Part shown: piece by piece, positions 14,901-21,360 of the stretch
How positions within the stretch are numbered: the stretch's first letter is position 1
Layout: each line of letters begins with the position of its first letter
NCBI GenBank assembly: GCA_027491215.1
Contig: JAIXWP010000045.1
Span: 1 to 34,650, forward strand
DNA: 34,650 nt
Reading direction: 5' to 3'
Source of the DNA: Flavobacteriales bacterium
GTDB taxonomy: Bacteria; Bacteroidota; Bacteroidia; Flavobacteriales_D; Sanyastnellaceae
Position numbers and translations under genes: made by a program
Notes under the pieces: generated by a model
The model's input: only the letters and a program-made list of their open reading frames with translations
What the model was told of the DNA's origin: nothing
Databases searched by the model: none

Positions 14901-15413
14901 TTGAGATCTTCCTTGTTTAGCACCACCTAATAAATCTGTAGAATAATCGCTTCCTGTTCCTAAAGAAATAGCTGTTTCTGAATTGAACTGGTCAATTACT
15001 AAATGAGATTGATTAAATTGGTAGATATCAAAAACGGGAGTTTCACTTAATCGAACAGAAGTGAAGTTTTGATTATTCCATAAATGTAGAGGATGAGTTG
15101 CAGCTATTGAATCGAAAACTCCTGTATGCTTATATAAGTAGTTGTAGCTCAAATAATCCCATTCTCCACAAGGAAAACCAAGGTTTCCAGCAGTCCCATC
15201 TTCAAAACACTTTAATGTGTGATACATTAAAATCTTTTGGTAACTCACCTCATCGTTTGGAAATTCAAAAGTTCTTCTGCCGGGATTATCGTAGGCGGTG
15301 TTTGGATTATTCTGTTCTTCAAACGTATAGGTTTGAACTATGGTGGTATCACCGGGCTCTGCAAAAGCAAAAAGACTAGAGAGTGCAAGAAGCAGGGTAA
15401 AAGTCGAACGCAT
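11976..15413 (-). CDS. Secreted PNGase F-related protein with inserted LamG-like domain and T9SS sorting domain
   Basis: From the ATG at 15413 this is a 1145-residue exported protein with a signal peptide (1-18). Blocks match the deglycosylating amidase PNGase F: CGEWDYL (82-88, D86 equals catalytic D60), GRYITPYG and VYDVTDFEPLLHG (618-650), CGEFC (730-734, E732 equals E206) and RAGWCPG (772-778). PNGase F has about 20 residues between the first two blocks; here there are about 530, including a LamG-like beta sandwich (about 300-460). The equivalent of E118 is unclear near LECGNWQ (654-660). After the enzyme come a CARDB-like module (about 845-935), a module with GCYRFHIEDTDGDGL (about 940-1050), and a T9SS type A sorting domain (1068-1145, IVYPNPVDN). 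The longer frame to 15488 is less likely because it puts 25 non-signal residues ahead of the signal peptide. Confidence 0.85.
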   Translation of the reverse strand: MRSTFTLLLALSSLFAFAEPGDTTIVQTYTFEEQNNPNTAYDNPGRRTFEFPNDEVSYQKILMYHTLKCFEDGTAGNLGFPCGEWDYLSYNYLYKHTGVFDSIAATHPLHLWNNQNFTSVRLSETPVFDIYQFNQSHLVIDQFNSETAISLGTGSDYSTDLLGGAKQGRSQFIWTATELQGAGLTAGELDGLKMMTDGLGLVKNLTIRIKTITTSNLAAWNNDGWTLVYQQDRDFASIGEQMLYFTSPFNWNGTSNLLIDFSYTNYEESAPIPILGSIAESNTGLIYNGADYIAKINGTDQIVTHIDWANQIADQITIGFWVNGDEDFQPIDGTIFEGVNSQNQRVLNSHLPWSNGRIYWDAGWQDGTYDRIDKLAAATQYEGKWNHFAFTKNTTTGIMRIYINGTSWHAATGMNNTIEDLVRFTIGSASSWTNFYNGSIDDFTILNTALDAAGVTEMMRTSNHATASYSSSVLLNHNFNDPNYSSNDDFFSELESTFLGSISRDLVVGGDVFKNAATTDWRPLLSLVQHDHVTHLEDATVSQAITRPLTSFATYSIENNAPVMTDLSYYYLGGYAYTYSADGEKLDSTLVTTDFLQTNEILDYYQAPFEITERYEIGRYITPYGINLSLGQTGWTWVYDVTDFEPLLHGTVDLECGNWQELLDLKFVFIEGPETREVKRIENVWNGNYNLNNFDAAVTEQTLGLEEGEVGLKLRTTVTGHGFGFDNNNCGEFCYNTHSLDVNGSEQFSWEIMEDCDKNPLYPQGGTWIYARAGWCPGKEGTTQEFELTPFIQNNEVSVDYDITYDPFGNYVTESQAVYYGPIAFSNDAEIERVLAPSDWKIHSRMNPMCDEPMVVIRNKGSQPLTALTLTYRVAGGASQTYNWTGNLGFMESEAVTLSYSDPILWTGADDELMNFIVDISGDENNANNHAESKFLRPTIFEYNNLDDNRIIIILKTNNAFQETSYKLYDINDNVIFQRDNFSAANTFYRDTLQLNQGCYRFHIEDTDGDGLEFFANSDGAGQVKIDRVNGPDFRSFNPDFGKEINYYFHFNTNLVSTEEIASSAPAPIVYPNPVDNTATMRFNGAGGSYTIQAMDALGKVIYQDIWKKGTENEIQLDTNEWESGMYVITLQNKEVVYSLKLMKH

Positions 15414-15415
15414 AA

Positions 15416-15446
15416 AAAAAGGTTTTTCCAAAGAAAAAACCTTTTT
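15416..15446 (-). promoter_or_regulatory. Perfect 12-bp hairpin just before the PNGase F-like start codon
   Basis: AAAAAGGTTTTT at 15416-15427 and AAAAACCTTTTT at 15435-15446 form a perfect 12-bp stem with a 7-base loop. On the coding (minus) strand the stem ends two bases before the ATG and runs into a stretch of U, so it could be an attenuator or hide the ribosome-binding region. No upstream minus-strand gene needs a terminator here. Confidence 0.5.
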
Positions 15447-15865
15447 AACAGAACTGCAGATATTTTTTTCTACAAAATATGAAGCCAAATCTCTTTTTCT
15501 GAGCGTTATAATATTTGTATAGCTTATATTTTATCAGAACTAATTCAAAAAAGAATATTCTGACTTTTACTTCTGCCAGGTCAGTATTGGTAGCCAAGAC
15601 ATATGCAATTTTGGATAGATCTATATCGATTCTTTAGGTAATGGCATCAGTTGCGTTTACCTTTATAATAGCTGGGATTGTCGTGAAAAATTTTTGTCAA
15701 AAAAAAATCTCAAAACTTCATAAAGATCGTGTGTAGCAATAACCGCCGGAAGTCATTAGGTTGAGTTCATTCAGCTGAATATTAACGGTTTGTATATGGA
15801 GCAGTATAGAATATATGGGGTATGCGCTAAAAAGATTCGGTGATTTGCTTCATAACTGATAGGCT
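15447..15865. other. Divergent intergenic region, about 420 bases, no gene recognised
   Basis: This AT-rich stretch separates the PNGase F-like gene (minus) and the DUF2851 gene (plus) and should hold both promoters, but I could not find an exact TAnnTTTG box with a spaced TTG for either. The only small open frame of note is 15641-15736 (31 codons, MASVAFTFIIAGIVVK at its start), which I do not call as a gene. No tRNA or repeat is visible. Confidence 0.5.
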
Positions 15866-17170
15866 ATGACTGAATTTTTTCTCCATTATCTCTGGCGTTT
15901 TAAATCCTTTGAAACAAAAAATCTAAAAACGCTCGCTGGTGAGAGTATAGAAATTTTATTTCCAGGAACATATAATACCGGAGGAGGACCTGATTTTTTT
16001 AATGCACGGTTGCGCATTGGTAGCACTTTATGGGTTGGACATGTCGAAATACATACTCGCTCTAGCGACTGGAACAGACATCGACACCAGTTTGATGATC
16101 ATTACAAAAATGTGATTCTGCATGTGGTACAAACGAACGACGTGAATATTTTCTTGAATGTTGAAGGAGATCTTCCTGTGTTGGAATTGAATGGTAAATA
16201 TGACAATTCTCTTTGGGAAACTTATCAGCGTTGGATGAAAGATGAGGGAAGGGAAATCATTTGTGATCTGCAGCCCGATCAGTTGGAAAAGGTAGTATGG
16301 CTAGGATGGAAGGACCGTTTGTTGGTAGAGCGACTCGAGGAAAAAAGCAAAGTGATTTGGAAGCTTGTGGAGGATGTGAATGGCTATTGGCCAGAGGCTT
16401 TTTATCGAAGGTTGACCGCTAATTTTGGTTTTTCGAGGAATAATGAAGCATTTGAAATGCTTGCGAGATCTATACCATTGAGATTGTTGAAGCGATATCG
16501 AGAAGATTTGTTTGTGCTAGAAGCGTTGCTTTTCGGTCAGGCTGGTTGGCTTTCTAGAGATTTTGAAGATGCATATCCGAGAAGACTGAAGGTGGAGTAT
16601 CAATTTTTGTGTCGGAAACATTCGCTTACACCTTTACCACCGAGTATCTGGAACTTTGGAGGGGTGCGCCCCTCCAATTTTCCGACTATTCGCATGGCGC
16701 AGCTAGCTTTTCTCATTCACCAATCGGAAAACTTGTTTGCAAAAGTGTTAGATATTCAAGCAATTGAGGATTTTTACAAAATATTTAATTGCCAAACGTC
16801 AGAATATTGGAGGACACATTTCAGGTTTGATAATGAGTCTACTATTTTAAAGGACAATATTTTGGGGAAAGGGGCAGTTGAAAGTATACTGATTAATACA
16901 GTTGGTGTAATGCTATTTGCTTTCGGGAGATTTCATCAACAAGAGCATCACATTCGCATGGCTTTGCGTATTTTTGAATATTGCAAACCTGAAGACAACC
17001 AAATTACCCGGAAATGGTCTAATAGAGGACCAGGTAATCATTCAAGCGCAGATAGCCAAGCTTTAGTGCAACTGTATAATAAATATTGTAGCTGCAAAAA
17101 ATGTTTGGATTGCGTTATTGGACACCAACTTTTAAAACCAGAAAAAATAAATGATTCAAGCAATTCTTAA
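15866..17170 (+). CDS. DUF2851 family protein
   Basis: This 434-residue protein matches the Bacteroidota-typical DUF2851 family: MTEFFLHYLWRFKSFETKNL at the start, then PGTYNTGGGPDFFNARLRIG and WVGHVEIHTRSSDWNRHRH. The middle includes AFYRRLTANFGFSRNNEAF. At the C terminus the cysteine cluster CSCKKCLDCVIGHQLL (C-x-C-x2-C-x2-C) could hold zinc or an iron-sulfur cluster. The conserved GGGPDFF and GHVEIH blocks look like the metal-dependent core of a nuclease-like fold, but that is only an impression and no function is established. It overlaps the PspC-like gene by 20 bases, so the two form an operon. Confidence 0.87.
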   Translation: MTEFFLHYLWRFKSFETKNLKTLAGESIEILFPGTYNTGGGPDFFNARLRIGSTLWVGHVEIHTRSSDWNRHRHQFDDHYKNVILHVVQTNDVNIFLNVEGDLPVLELNGKYDNSLWETYQRWMKDEGREIICDLQPDQLEKVVWLGWKDRLLVERLEEKSKVIWKLVEDVNGYWPEAFYRRLTANFGFSRNNEAFEMLARSIPLRLLKRYREDLFVLEALLFGQAGWLSRDFEDAYPRRLKVEYQFLCRKHSLTPLPPSIWNFGGVRPSNFPTIRMAQLAFLIHQSENLFAKVLDIQAIEDFYKIFNCQTSEYWRTHFRFDNESTILKDNILGKGAVESILINTVGVMLFAFGRFHQQEHHIRMALRIFEYCKPEDNQITRKWSNRGPGNHSSADSQALVQLYNKYCSCKKCLDCVIGHQLLKPEKINDSSNS

Positions 17171-17381
17171 TTTCTTTGAGAAACAAGCATTCGGCGTTTG
17201 CGCATATCTGGCAGACCGTATGAATGTTCGTGCACAGAGGGTTCGATTGTCATTTATTTATCTCTCTTTTTTGACATTTGGATCTCCTATCTTCGTTTAT
17301 CTTGTGTTGAAGTTCTGGAAACAAAACTCCCATATTTTCAAGCCTTGGAAGTGGGGAATGAATCAGCGAGATATCGTTTAA
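17151..17381 (+). CDS. Small PspC-domain membrane protein
   Basis: This 76-residue protein has the PspC fold pattern: FEKQAFGVCAYLADRMNVRAQRVRLSFIYLSFLTFGSPIFVYLVLKFW, meaning a short amphipathic N-terminal part, the R-x-R-L-x-F-I-Y junction and one long membrane segment (about residues 33-57). In enterobacteria PspC senses inner-membrane stress with PspB. In Bacteroidota these short stand-alone versions are common and of unknown role. Translation is probably coupled to the DUF2851 gene, whose last 20 bases it overlaps. An alternative frame at 17198-17455 covers part of the same DNA but shows no family resemblance. Confidence 0.75.
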   Translation: MIQAILNFFEKQAFGVCAYLADRMNVRAQRVRLSFIYLSFLTFGSPIFVYLVLKFWKQNSHIFKPWKWGMNQRDIV

Positions 17382-17457
17382 TCTATTTGTTTTCAGGCTT
17401 TTTGCCGCTAAACTCAATCTTTTTGCTTGGAATGGTTTTCTATTTGAAAAAATAGAC

Positions 17458-17465
17458 TATCTTTG
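17458..17465 (+). promoter_or_regulatory. -7 box of the rpsF-rpsR-rplI operon
   Basis: TATCTTTG matches TAnnTTTG exactly and lies 36 bases before the rpsF ATG. The leader that follows is very AT-rich and lacks a Shine-Dalgarno sequence. No TTG sits at the ideal distance; the nearest, at 17443-17445, is only 12 bases away. Confidence 0.5.
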
Positions 17466-17501
17466 CCGTCCCAAATTTTAATTATAAATAATTCAAAATC
17501 A

Positions 17502-17864
17502 ATGAACCGTTACGAGACTGTTTTCATCATGACCCCCGTGCTGTCAGAAGAGCAGGCAGCGGAAACAGTAGAAAAGTTCAAGAAGTTTTTGAAAGGAAAA
17601 GGCGCTAAAATCAAGCATGAGGAAAACTGGGGCTTGAGAAAATTAGCTTACCCAATCCAGAAGAAAACAACTGGTTTCTACTTTCTAGTGGAGTTCGAAG
17701 CAAATGGCGAAGTTATTACTCCTTTTGAAACGGAGTTCCGCCGCGACGAGCGCATCCTACGCTTCCTCACTACTCACATGGACAAGTACCATGTAGAATA
17801 TGCTGAAAGCCGCAGAACAAAGGCAAAAAAGGAAGAGGCTCCTAAAGCGAAAGCTGAAGCCTAA
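17502..17864 (+). CDS. rpsF: 30S ribosomal protein bS6
   Basis: This 120-residue protein is ribosomal protein S6, which binds the central domain of 16S rRNA as a dimer with S18. [18 protein letters not shown] is the conserved start, and the body contains [22 protein letters not shown] and [19 protein letters not shown]. The C terminus is an Ala/Lys/Glu-rich tail ([11 protein letters not shown]), common in Bacteroidota. I chose the ATG at 17502, not the upstream ATG at 17463, because family members start at MNRYET and the longer frame adds 13 unrelated residues next to the promoter box. It leads the operon with rpsR and rplI; ssb, which sits between rpsF and rpsR in many other bacteria, is absent. 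Confidence 0.97.
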   Translation: MNRYETVFIMTPVLSEEQAAETVEKFKKFLKGKGAKIKHEENWGLRKLAYPIQKKTTGFYFLVEFEANGEVITPFETEFRRDERILRFLTTHMDKYHVEYAESRRTKAKKEEAPKAKAEA

Positions 17865-17890
17865 GGTTTAACCTTTAAAAAACTCTTGAC

Positions 17891-18157
17891 ATGAGCGACA
17901 ATTCAGAAATTAGATATCTCAATCCAATTGAGATCGAAACGAAGCAAGCTAAGTACTGCCGTTTCAAAAAGTCAGGTATCAAGTATATCGACTATAAAGA
18001 CGCAGATTTCCTTTTGAAACTCTGTAACGAACAAGGAAAAATTCTTCCTCGTCGTCTTACAGGTACTTCATTGAAATACCAGCGTAAAGTAGCACAAGCA
18101 ATCAAAAAAGCACGTCACTTGGCTCTTATGCCTTATGTTGGCGATATGCTTAAATAA
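17891..18157 (+). CDS. rpsR: 30S ribosomal protein bS18
   Basis: This 88-residue protein is ribosomal protein S18, the partner of S6 on the 30S platform. [53 protein letters not shown] contains the family core with the conserved G-K-I-x-P-R-R-x-T-G-x-x-x-K-x-Q-R block. The length is normal. It begins 26 bases after rpsF and ends 17 bases before rplI in the same operon. No Shine-Dalgarno sequence is seen before its ATG, in contrast to rplI. Confidence 0.97.
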   Translation: MSDNSEIRYLNPIEIETKQAKYCRFKKSGIKYIDYKDADFLLKLCNEQGKILPRRLTGTSLKYQRKVAQAIKKARHLALMPYVGDMLK

Positions 18158-18161
18158 TCTC

Positions 18162-18166
18162 GGAGG
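18162..18166 (+). promoter_or_regulatory. Strong Shine-Dalgarno sequence before rplI
   Basis: GGAGG lies eight bases before the rplI ATG at 18175. Canonical Shine-Dalgarno sequences are scarce in Bacteroidota, where ribosomes largely ignore them, and I see none before the other two genes of this operon. Confidence 0.65.
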
Positions 18167-18174
18167 GCAACAAA

Positions 18175-18621
18175 ATGGAAGTAATTCTTAAAGCGAACAT
18201 CGAAAAACTAGGTGCAAAGGACGAAATCGTTACTGTAAAACCTGGTTACGCGCGCAATTACCTCATCCCTCGCGGATATGCAATTGCTGCTACTGAATCT
18301 GCAAGAAAAGTTCTTGCTGAAAACCTAAAGCAACGTGCTCACAAGGAAACTAAAATCCTTGCTGAAGCGCAAAGCACTGCTGAAAAGCTTGCTGCTCTTG
18401 AAGTAAAAATTGGTACTAAAGCTTCTGACACTGGAAAGATTTTCGGTAGCGTTAATACTATCCAACTTTCTGAAGCACTTACAAAAGCAGGTTTCAACAT
18501 CGACCGTAAAAGCATTAGCATCAGCGAAGAGCACATCAAAATGCTCGGAGCATATGAGGCTAAGGTGAAACTTCACAAAGAAGTATCTGCGGTTATCAAG
18601 TTTGAAGTTGTTGCTGAATAA
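18175..18621 (+). CDS. rplI: 50S ribosomal protein bL9
   Basis: This 148-residue protein is ribosomal protein L9, an elongated two-domain protein that binds 23S rRNA near L1 and helps keep the reading frame. The N-terminal domain has MEVILKANIEKLGAKDEIVTVKPGYARNYLIPRGYA, followed by a long lysine/alanine-rich connecting helix and the C-terminal domain (GKIFGSVNTIQLSEAL, then VKLHKEVSAVIKFEVVAE). Length and start are normal. It closes the rpsF-rpsR-rplI operon and is followed by a strong intrinsic terminator. Confidence 0.97.
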   Translation: MEVILKANIEKLGAKDEIVTVKPGYARNYLIPRGYAIAATESARKVLAENLKQRAHKETKILAEAQSTAEKLAALEVKIGTKASDTGKIFGSVNTIQLSEALTKAGFNIDRKSISISEEHIKMLGAYEAKVKLHKEVSAVIKFEVVAE

Positions 18622-18644
18622 TATTTAGCACAAAAAATAACTCC

Positions 18645-18677
18645 AAAAAGGTCCTGATTTCTCAGGACCTTTTTTTT
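18645..18677 (+). terminator. Intrinsic terminator after rplI
   Basis: AAAAAGGTCCTGA at 18645-18657 pairs perfectly with TCAGGACCTTTTT at 18662-18674 (13 bp) around a TTTC loop, and eight T follow the GC core (18670-18677). It ends the ribosomal operon just before uvrB. Confidence 0.92.
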
Positions 18678-18697
18678 ATTACCAACGCTTACAGTTA

Positions 18698-18705
18698 TAC
18701 CTTCG
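18698..18705 (+). promoter_or_regulatory. Candidate -7 box of uvrB
   Basis: TACCTTCG differs from TAnnTTTG at one base and ends four bases before the uvrB ATG. The T-run of the rplI terminator lies where the -33 element would be, but no TTG is seen there. The same TTCG variant precedes the GT9 gene. Confidence 0.4.
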
Positions 18706-18709
18706 TGCC

Positions 18710-20740
18710 ATGCGTTTCGAATTACACTCAGATTATACCCCTAGCGGCGATCAGCCCACTGCCATCAAACAACTGACGGAAGGGGTTGAAAGAGGTGATC
18801 AATATCAAACCCTGCTCGGTGTGACAGGTAGCGGTAAAACTTTTACTATCGCCAATGTAATTGCAAATACACAGCGACCAACTCTTGTGTTAAGTCACAA
18901 TAAAACACTTGCCGCGCAGCTATACTCGGAGTTCAAACATTTTTTTCCGGATAACTTGGTAGAATATTTCGTTAGCTATTACGATTACTATCAGCCTGAG
19001 GCTTTTCTTCCAACTACAGGAACTTACATCGAGAAAGATCTTTCCATTAATGATGAAATTGAAAAACTTCGGCTTTCAGCAACATCAGCTTTATTAAGCG
19101 GAAGACGTGATGTGATTGTGGTAGCAAGTATCTCCTGTATATACGGTATTGGAAACCCAACTGAGTTTCATAAAAGTGTAATCTCTATCAAGAAAGGTGA
19201 ATCCATTTCAAGACAAGGTTTATTACACCGACTAGTGGATAGTTTATATAGCCGCAGCATGAAGGATTTTACACGCGGTACTTTTCGTGTGAACGGCGAT
19301 ACCGTAGATATCTTCTTGGCATATGCTGATTACGCTGTGCGCGTTGGATTTTGGGGCAATGAAATAGAAAGCATTGAAACTATTTATCCTGATACAGGAA
19401 AGGTAATTATGCCTTTTGAATCCATCAGTATTTATCCTGCAAACCTATTCGTAACAAGCAAAGCAACATTGAATGAAGCAATCTGGGAAATTCAACAAGA
19501 TATGGTGCGCCAAGTGGAAGCATTCAATAAGGATGGTAAATTCATAGAGGCAAAACGTTTGGAAGAGCGAGTCAATTACGACGTTGAGATGATGAAGGAA
19601 CTTGGCTATTGCTCTGGAATTGAAAACTACTCCCGCTACTTTGATCGTCGACAACCCGGACAAAGGCCATTCTGCTTGCTTGATTATTTCCCAGAAGATT
19701 ACCTTATGGTTATTGACGAAAGTCACGTCACGGTATCACAAGTAGGAGCTATGTATGGGGGTGATAGATCGAGAAAGGTAAATTTGGTAGATTATGGATT
19801 CCGCCTCATTAGTGCGATGGATAATAGACCTCTCACTTTTGATGAATGGGAAGGGATGCAACGCCAGACCCTATTCGTATCGGCAACTCCCGCAGATTAC
19901 GAACTCAATAAATGCGAAGGAGTGGTGGTAGAGCAAGTCGTGCGACCAACTGGGCTGCTTGACCCACCTATCGAAGTTCGTCCTTCGCTTAATCAAATCG
20001 ACGATCTCATCGCTGAAATCAGAGTGACCATTGATAAGCAGGAACGCATCTTGGTGACTACTTTGACCAAGAGAATGGCTGAGGAATTAGCGAAATACCT
20101 CGACCGCTTGAGCATTAGTTGTAGATACATTCACAGTGAAGTAGATACGTTAGACCGTATTGAAATTCTTCGCGATTTGCGTGAAGGAAAATTTGATGTA
20201 TTAGTAGGAGTCAACCTCCTCCGAGAGGGGCTTGATTTGCCGGAGGTATCCCTTGTGGCTATCATGGATGCTGACAAAGAAGGCTTCCTCAGAAGTAATC
20301 GATCGCTCACCCAAACAGCAGGTCGTGCGGCACGTAACGTGAATGGAAGGGTCATTATGTACGCGGATAAAATCACCGACTCGATGCAACAAACCATCGA
20401 TGAAACGCAACGCCGCCGTGAAAAACAAGTGATTTATAACGAAAAACACGGTATCACACCACAACAAGTGAAGAAAGGAAATAAAACCATCTTCGAACAA
20501 AGTGGCGTACTTGACAATAGAAAGAAAGGAATTTATGTGGAGAATGAAGGAAACGCAATTGACTCGATTGCTGCAGACCCTGTAATGAAAGTACTTTCAG
20601 TTGATCAAATCAAAAAGTCTATTGAGCAAACAAAAAAGAAAATGGAAAAGGCCGCTCGCGATATGGAATTCATGGAAGCAGCAAGACTGCGCGACGAAAT
20701 GTTTGGATTGCAAAAGCTTTTGGAAGAAAAATCGAAATAG
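18710..20740 (+). CDS. uvrB: Excinuclease ABC subunit UvrB
   Basis: UvrB (676 residues) is the damage-verifying helicase-like subunit of nucleotide excision repair; it receives DNA from UvrA and recruits UvrC. Walker A GVTGSGKT is at 37-44. The beta-hairpin that inserts between DNA strands is in YYDYYQPEAFLPTTGTYIEKD (90-110). Helicase motif II is in MVIDESHVT, and later motifs are in TTLTKRMAEELAKYL and GVNLLREGLDLPEVSLV. The C-terminal UVR domain that contacts UvrC is near 635-670 (KMEKAARDMEFMEAARLRDEM). All expected parts are present. It has its own predicted -7 box after the ribosomal operon terminator; uvrA and uvrC are not in the window. Confidence 0.98.
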   Translation: MRFELHSDYTPSGDQPTAIKQLTEGVERGDQYQTLLGVTGSGKTFTIANVIANTQRPTLVLSHNKTLAAQLYSEFKHFFPDNLVEYFVSYYDYYQPEAFLPTTGTYIEKDLSINDEIEKLRLSATSALLSGRRDVIVVASISCIYGIGNPTEFHKSVISIKKGESISRQGLLHRLVDSLYSRSMKDFTRGTFRVNGDTVDIFLAYADYAVRVGFWGNEIESIETIYPDTGKVIMPFESISIYPANLFVTSKATLNEAIWEIQQDMVRQVEAFNKDGKFIEAKRLEERVNYDVEMMKELGYCSGIENYSRYFDRRQPGQRPFCLLDYFPEDYLMVIDESHVTVSQVGAMYGGDRSRKVNLVDYGFRLISAMDNRPLTFDEWEGMQRQTLFVSATPADYELNKCEGVVVEQVVRPTGLLDPPIEVRPSLNQIDDLIAEIRVTIDKQERILVTTLTKRMAEELAKYLDRLSISCRYIHSEVDTLDRIEILRDLREGKFDVLVGVNLLREGLDLPEVSLVAIMDADKEGFLRSNRSLTQTAGRAARNVNGRVIMYADKITDSMQQTIDETQRRREKQVIYNEKHGITPQQVKKGNKTIFEQSGVLDNRKKGIYVENEGNAIDSIAADPVMKVLSVDQIKKSIEQTKKKMEKAARDMEFMEAARLRDEMFGLQKLLEEKSK

Positions 20741-20779
20741 TGGCATAATTATTAATCTTTGCCAAACAAAGAATGTGAT

Positions 20780-21265
20780 ATGAAAAATCTATTGTATTGT
20801 CTTTTGCTAGCTGCCTGTGTTGCAGCTGTCGGATGCAAAAAGAAAAAAGAAATAGCTTCTACATCTGCAGTAAGGATGGAAGAAAAAAAGGAGGTCGCCG
20901 AAGCTCCAAAAAATTTGACTGTAAACCCTCTTGTGGTCGATGGTAATTATACCCCCGGTGAAAAAAATGATCAATTCAAGATTCTGGATGCTAAGATCGA
21001 AGGAGACTCACTAATCCTGAATGTTCAATATGGCGGTGGATGTGAGAATCATACATTCTCTCTTTTTTCCAATAATATGTATATGAAGAGTTTGCCTATG
21101 CAGCTAAATCTATTCCTTGAGCACAAGGGTAACAACGACATGTGTAGAGCATTACTAACACATCGTATTGCATTTGACATTAAAGCTTGCAGACCGCCTT
21201 CTGGAAATCAGCTAAGAATCTCCATCAATGGTGATCGAGAGAAAATGCTTGACTATAAGTTTTAA
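20780..21265 (+). CDS. Conserved hypothetical lipoprotein
   Basis: From the ATG at 20780 this is a 161-residue lipoprotein: a hydrophobic signal peptide ends in AVGC, with the lipidated cysteine at 19 followed by KKKKE. I chose this start over the ATG at 20759 because it gives a normal signal peptide. The mature part has a charged linker and then a small beta-rich domain with ILDAKIEGDSLILNVQYGGGCENHTFSL and a second conserved-looking cysteine (NNDMCRALLTHRIAFDIKAC). The GGC-x2-H pattern recurs in uncharacterised Bacteroidota lipoproteins, but I know no function. The residues after the cysteine do not resemble the acidic surface-export signal, so it more likely faces the periplasm. It is followed at once by a strong terminator. 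Confidence 0.75.
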   Translation: MKNLLYCLLLAACVAAVGCKKKKEIASTSAVRMEEKKEVAEAPKNLTVNPLVVDGNYTPGEKNDQFKILDAKIEGDSLILNVQYGGGCENHTFSLFSNNMYMKSLPMQLNLFLEHKGNNDMCRALLTHRIAFDIKACRPPSGNQLRISINGDREKMLDYKF

Positions 21266-21298
21266 AAAAAAGCCGAAATTTATTTCGGCTTTTTTTTT
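21264..21298 (+). terminator. Intrinsic terminator after the lipoprotein gene
   Basis: A run of A and GCCGAAA (21264-21278) pairs with TTTCGGC and a run of T (21283-21297), 15 bp in all around a TTTA loop. The A-run begins within the stop codon. The A and T tracts on both sides suggest it can act in either direction. Confidence 0.9.
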
Positions 21299-21360
21299 CG
21301 TTTCTAGTAGGGGCACTATATTCGTCTTTGTAAAGTGAATGCCACAATAAATCTGCAAAA

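Noticed and set aside
15414-15488. Upstream extension of the PNGase F-like gene to an earlier ATG
   Set aside because: The added 25 residues are translated through the 12-bp hairpin and would bury the signal peptide, so the ATG at 15413 is preferred.
15641-15736. Small plus-strand frame of 31 codons with a hydrophobic stretch in the long intergenic region
   Set aside because: It has no ribosome-binding signal, promoter box or recognisable family, and short hydrophobic frames are common in AT-rich DNA. It would need conservation or ribosome profiling to be taken seriously.
17198-17455. 85-codon frame overlapping the PspC-like gene
   Set aside because: It is a different frame over the same DNA; the PspC-like frame shows a clear family pattern and this one does not.
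17466-17501. Possible S6:S18 autoregulatory leader before rpsF
   Set aside because: The leader is only about 36 bases, very AT-rich, and has no hairpin with the CCG-containing bulge known for the S6:S18 RNA motif.
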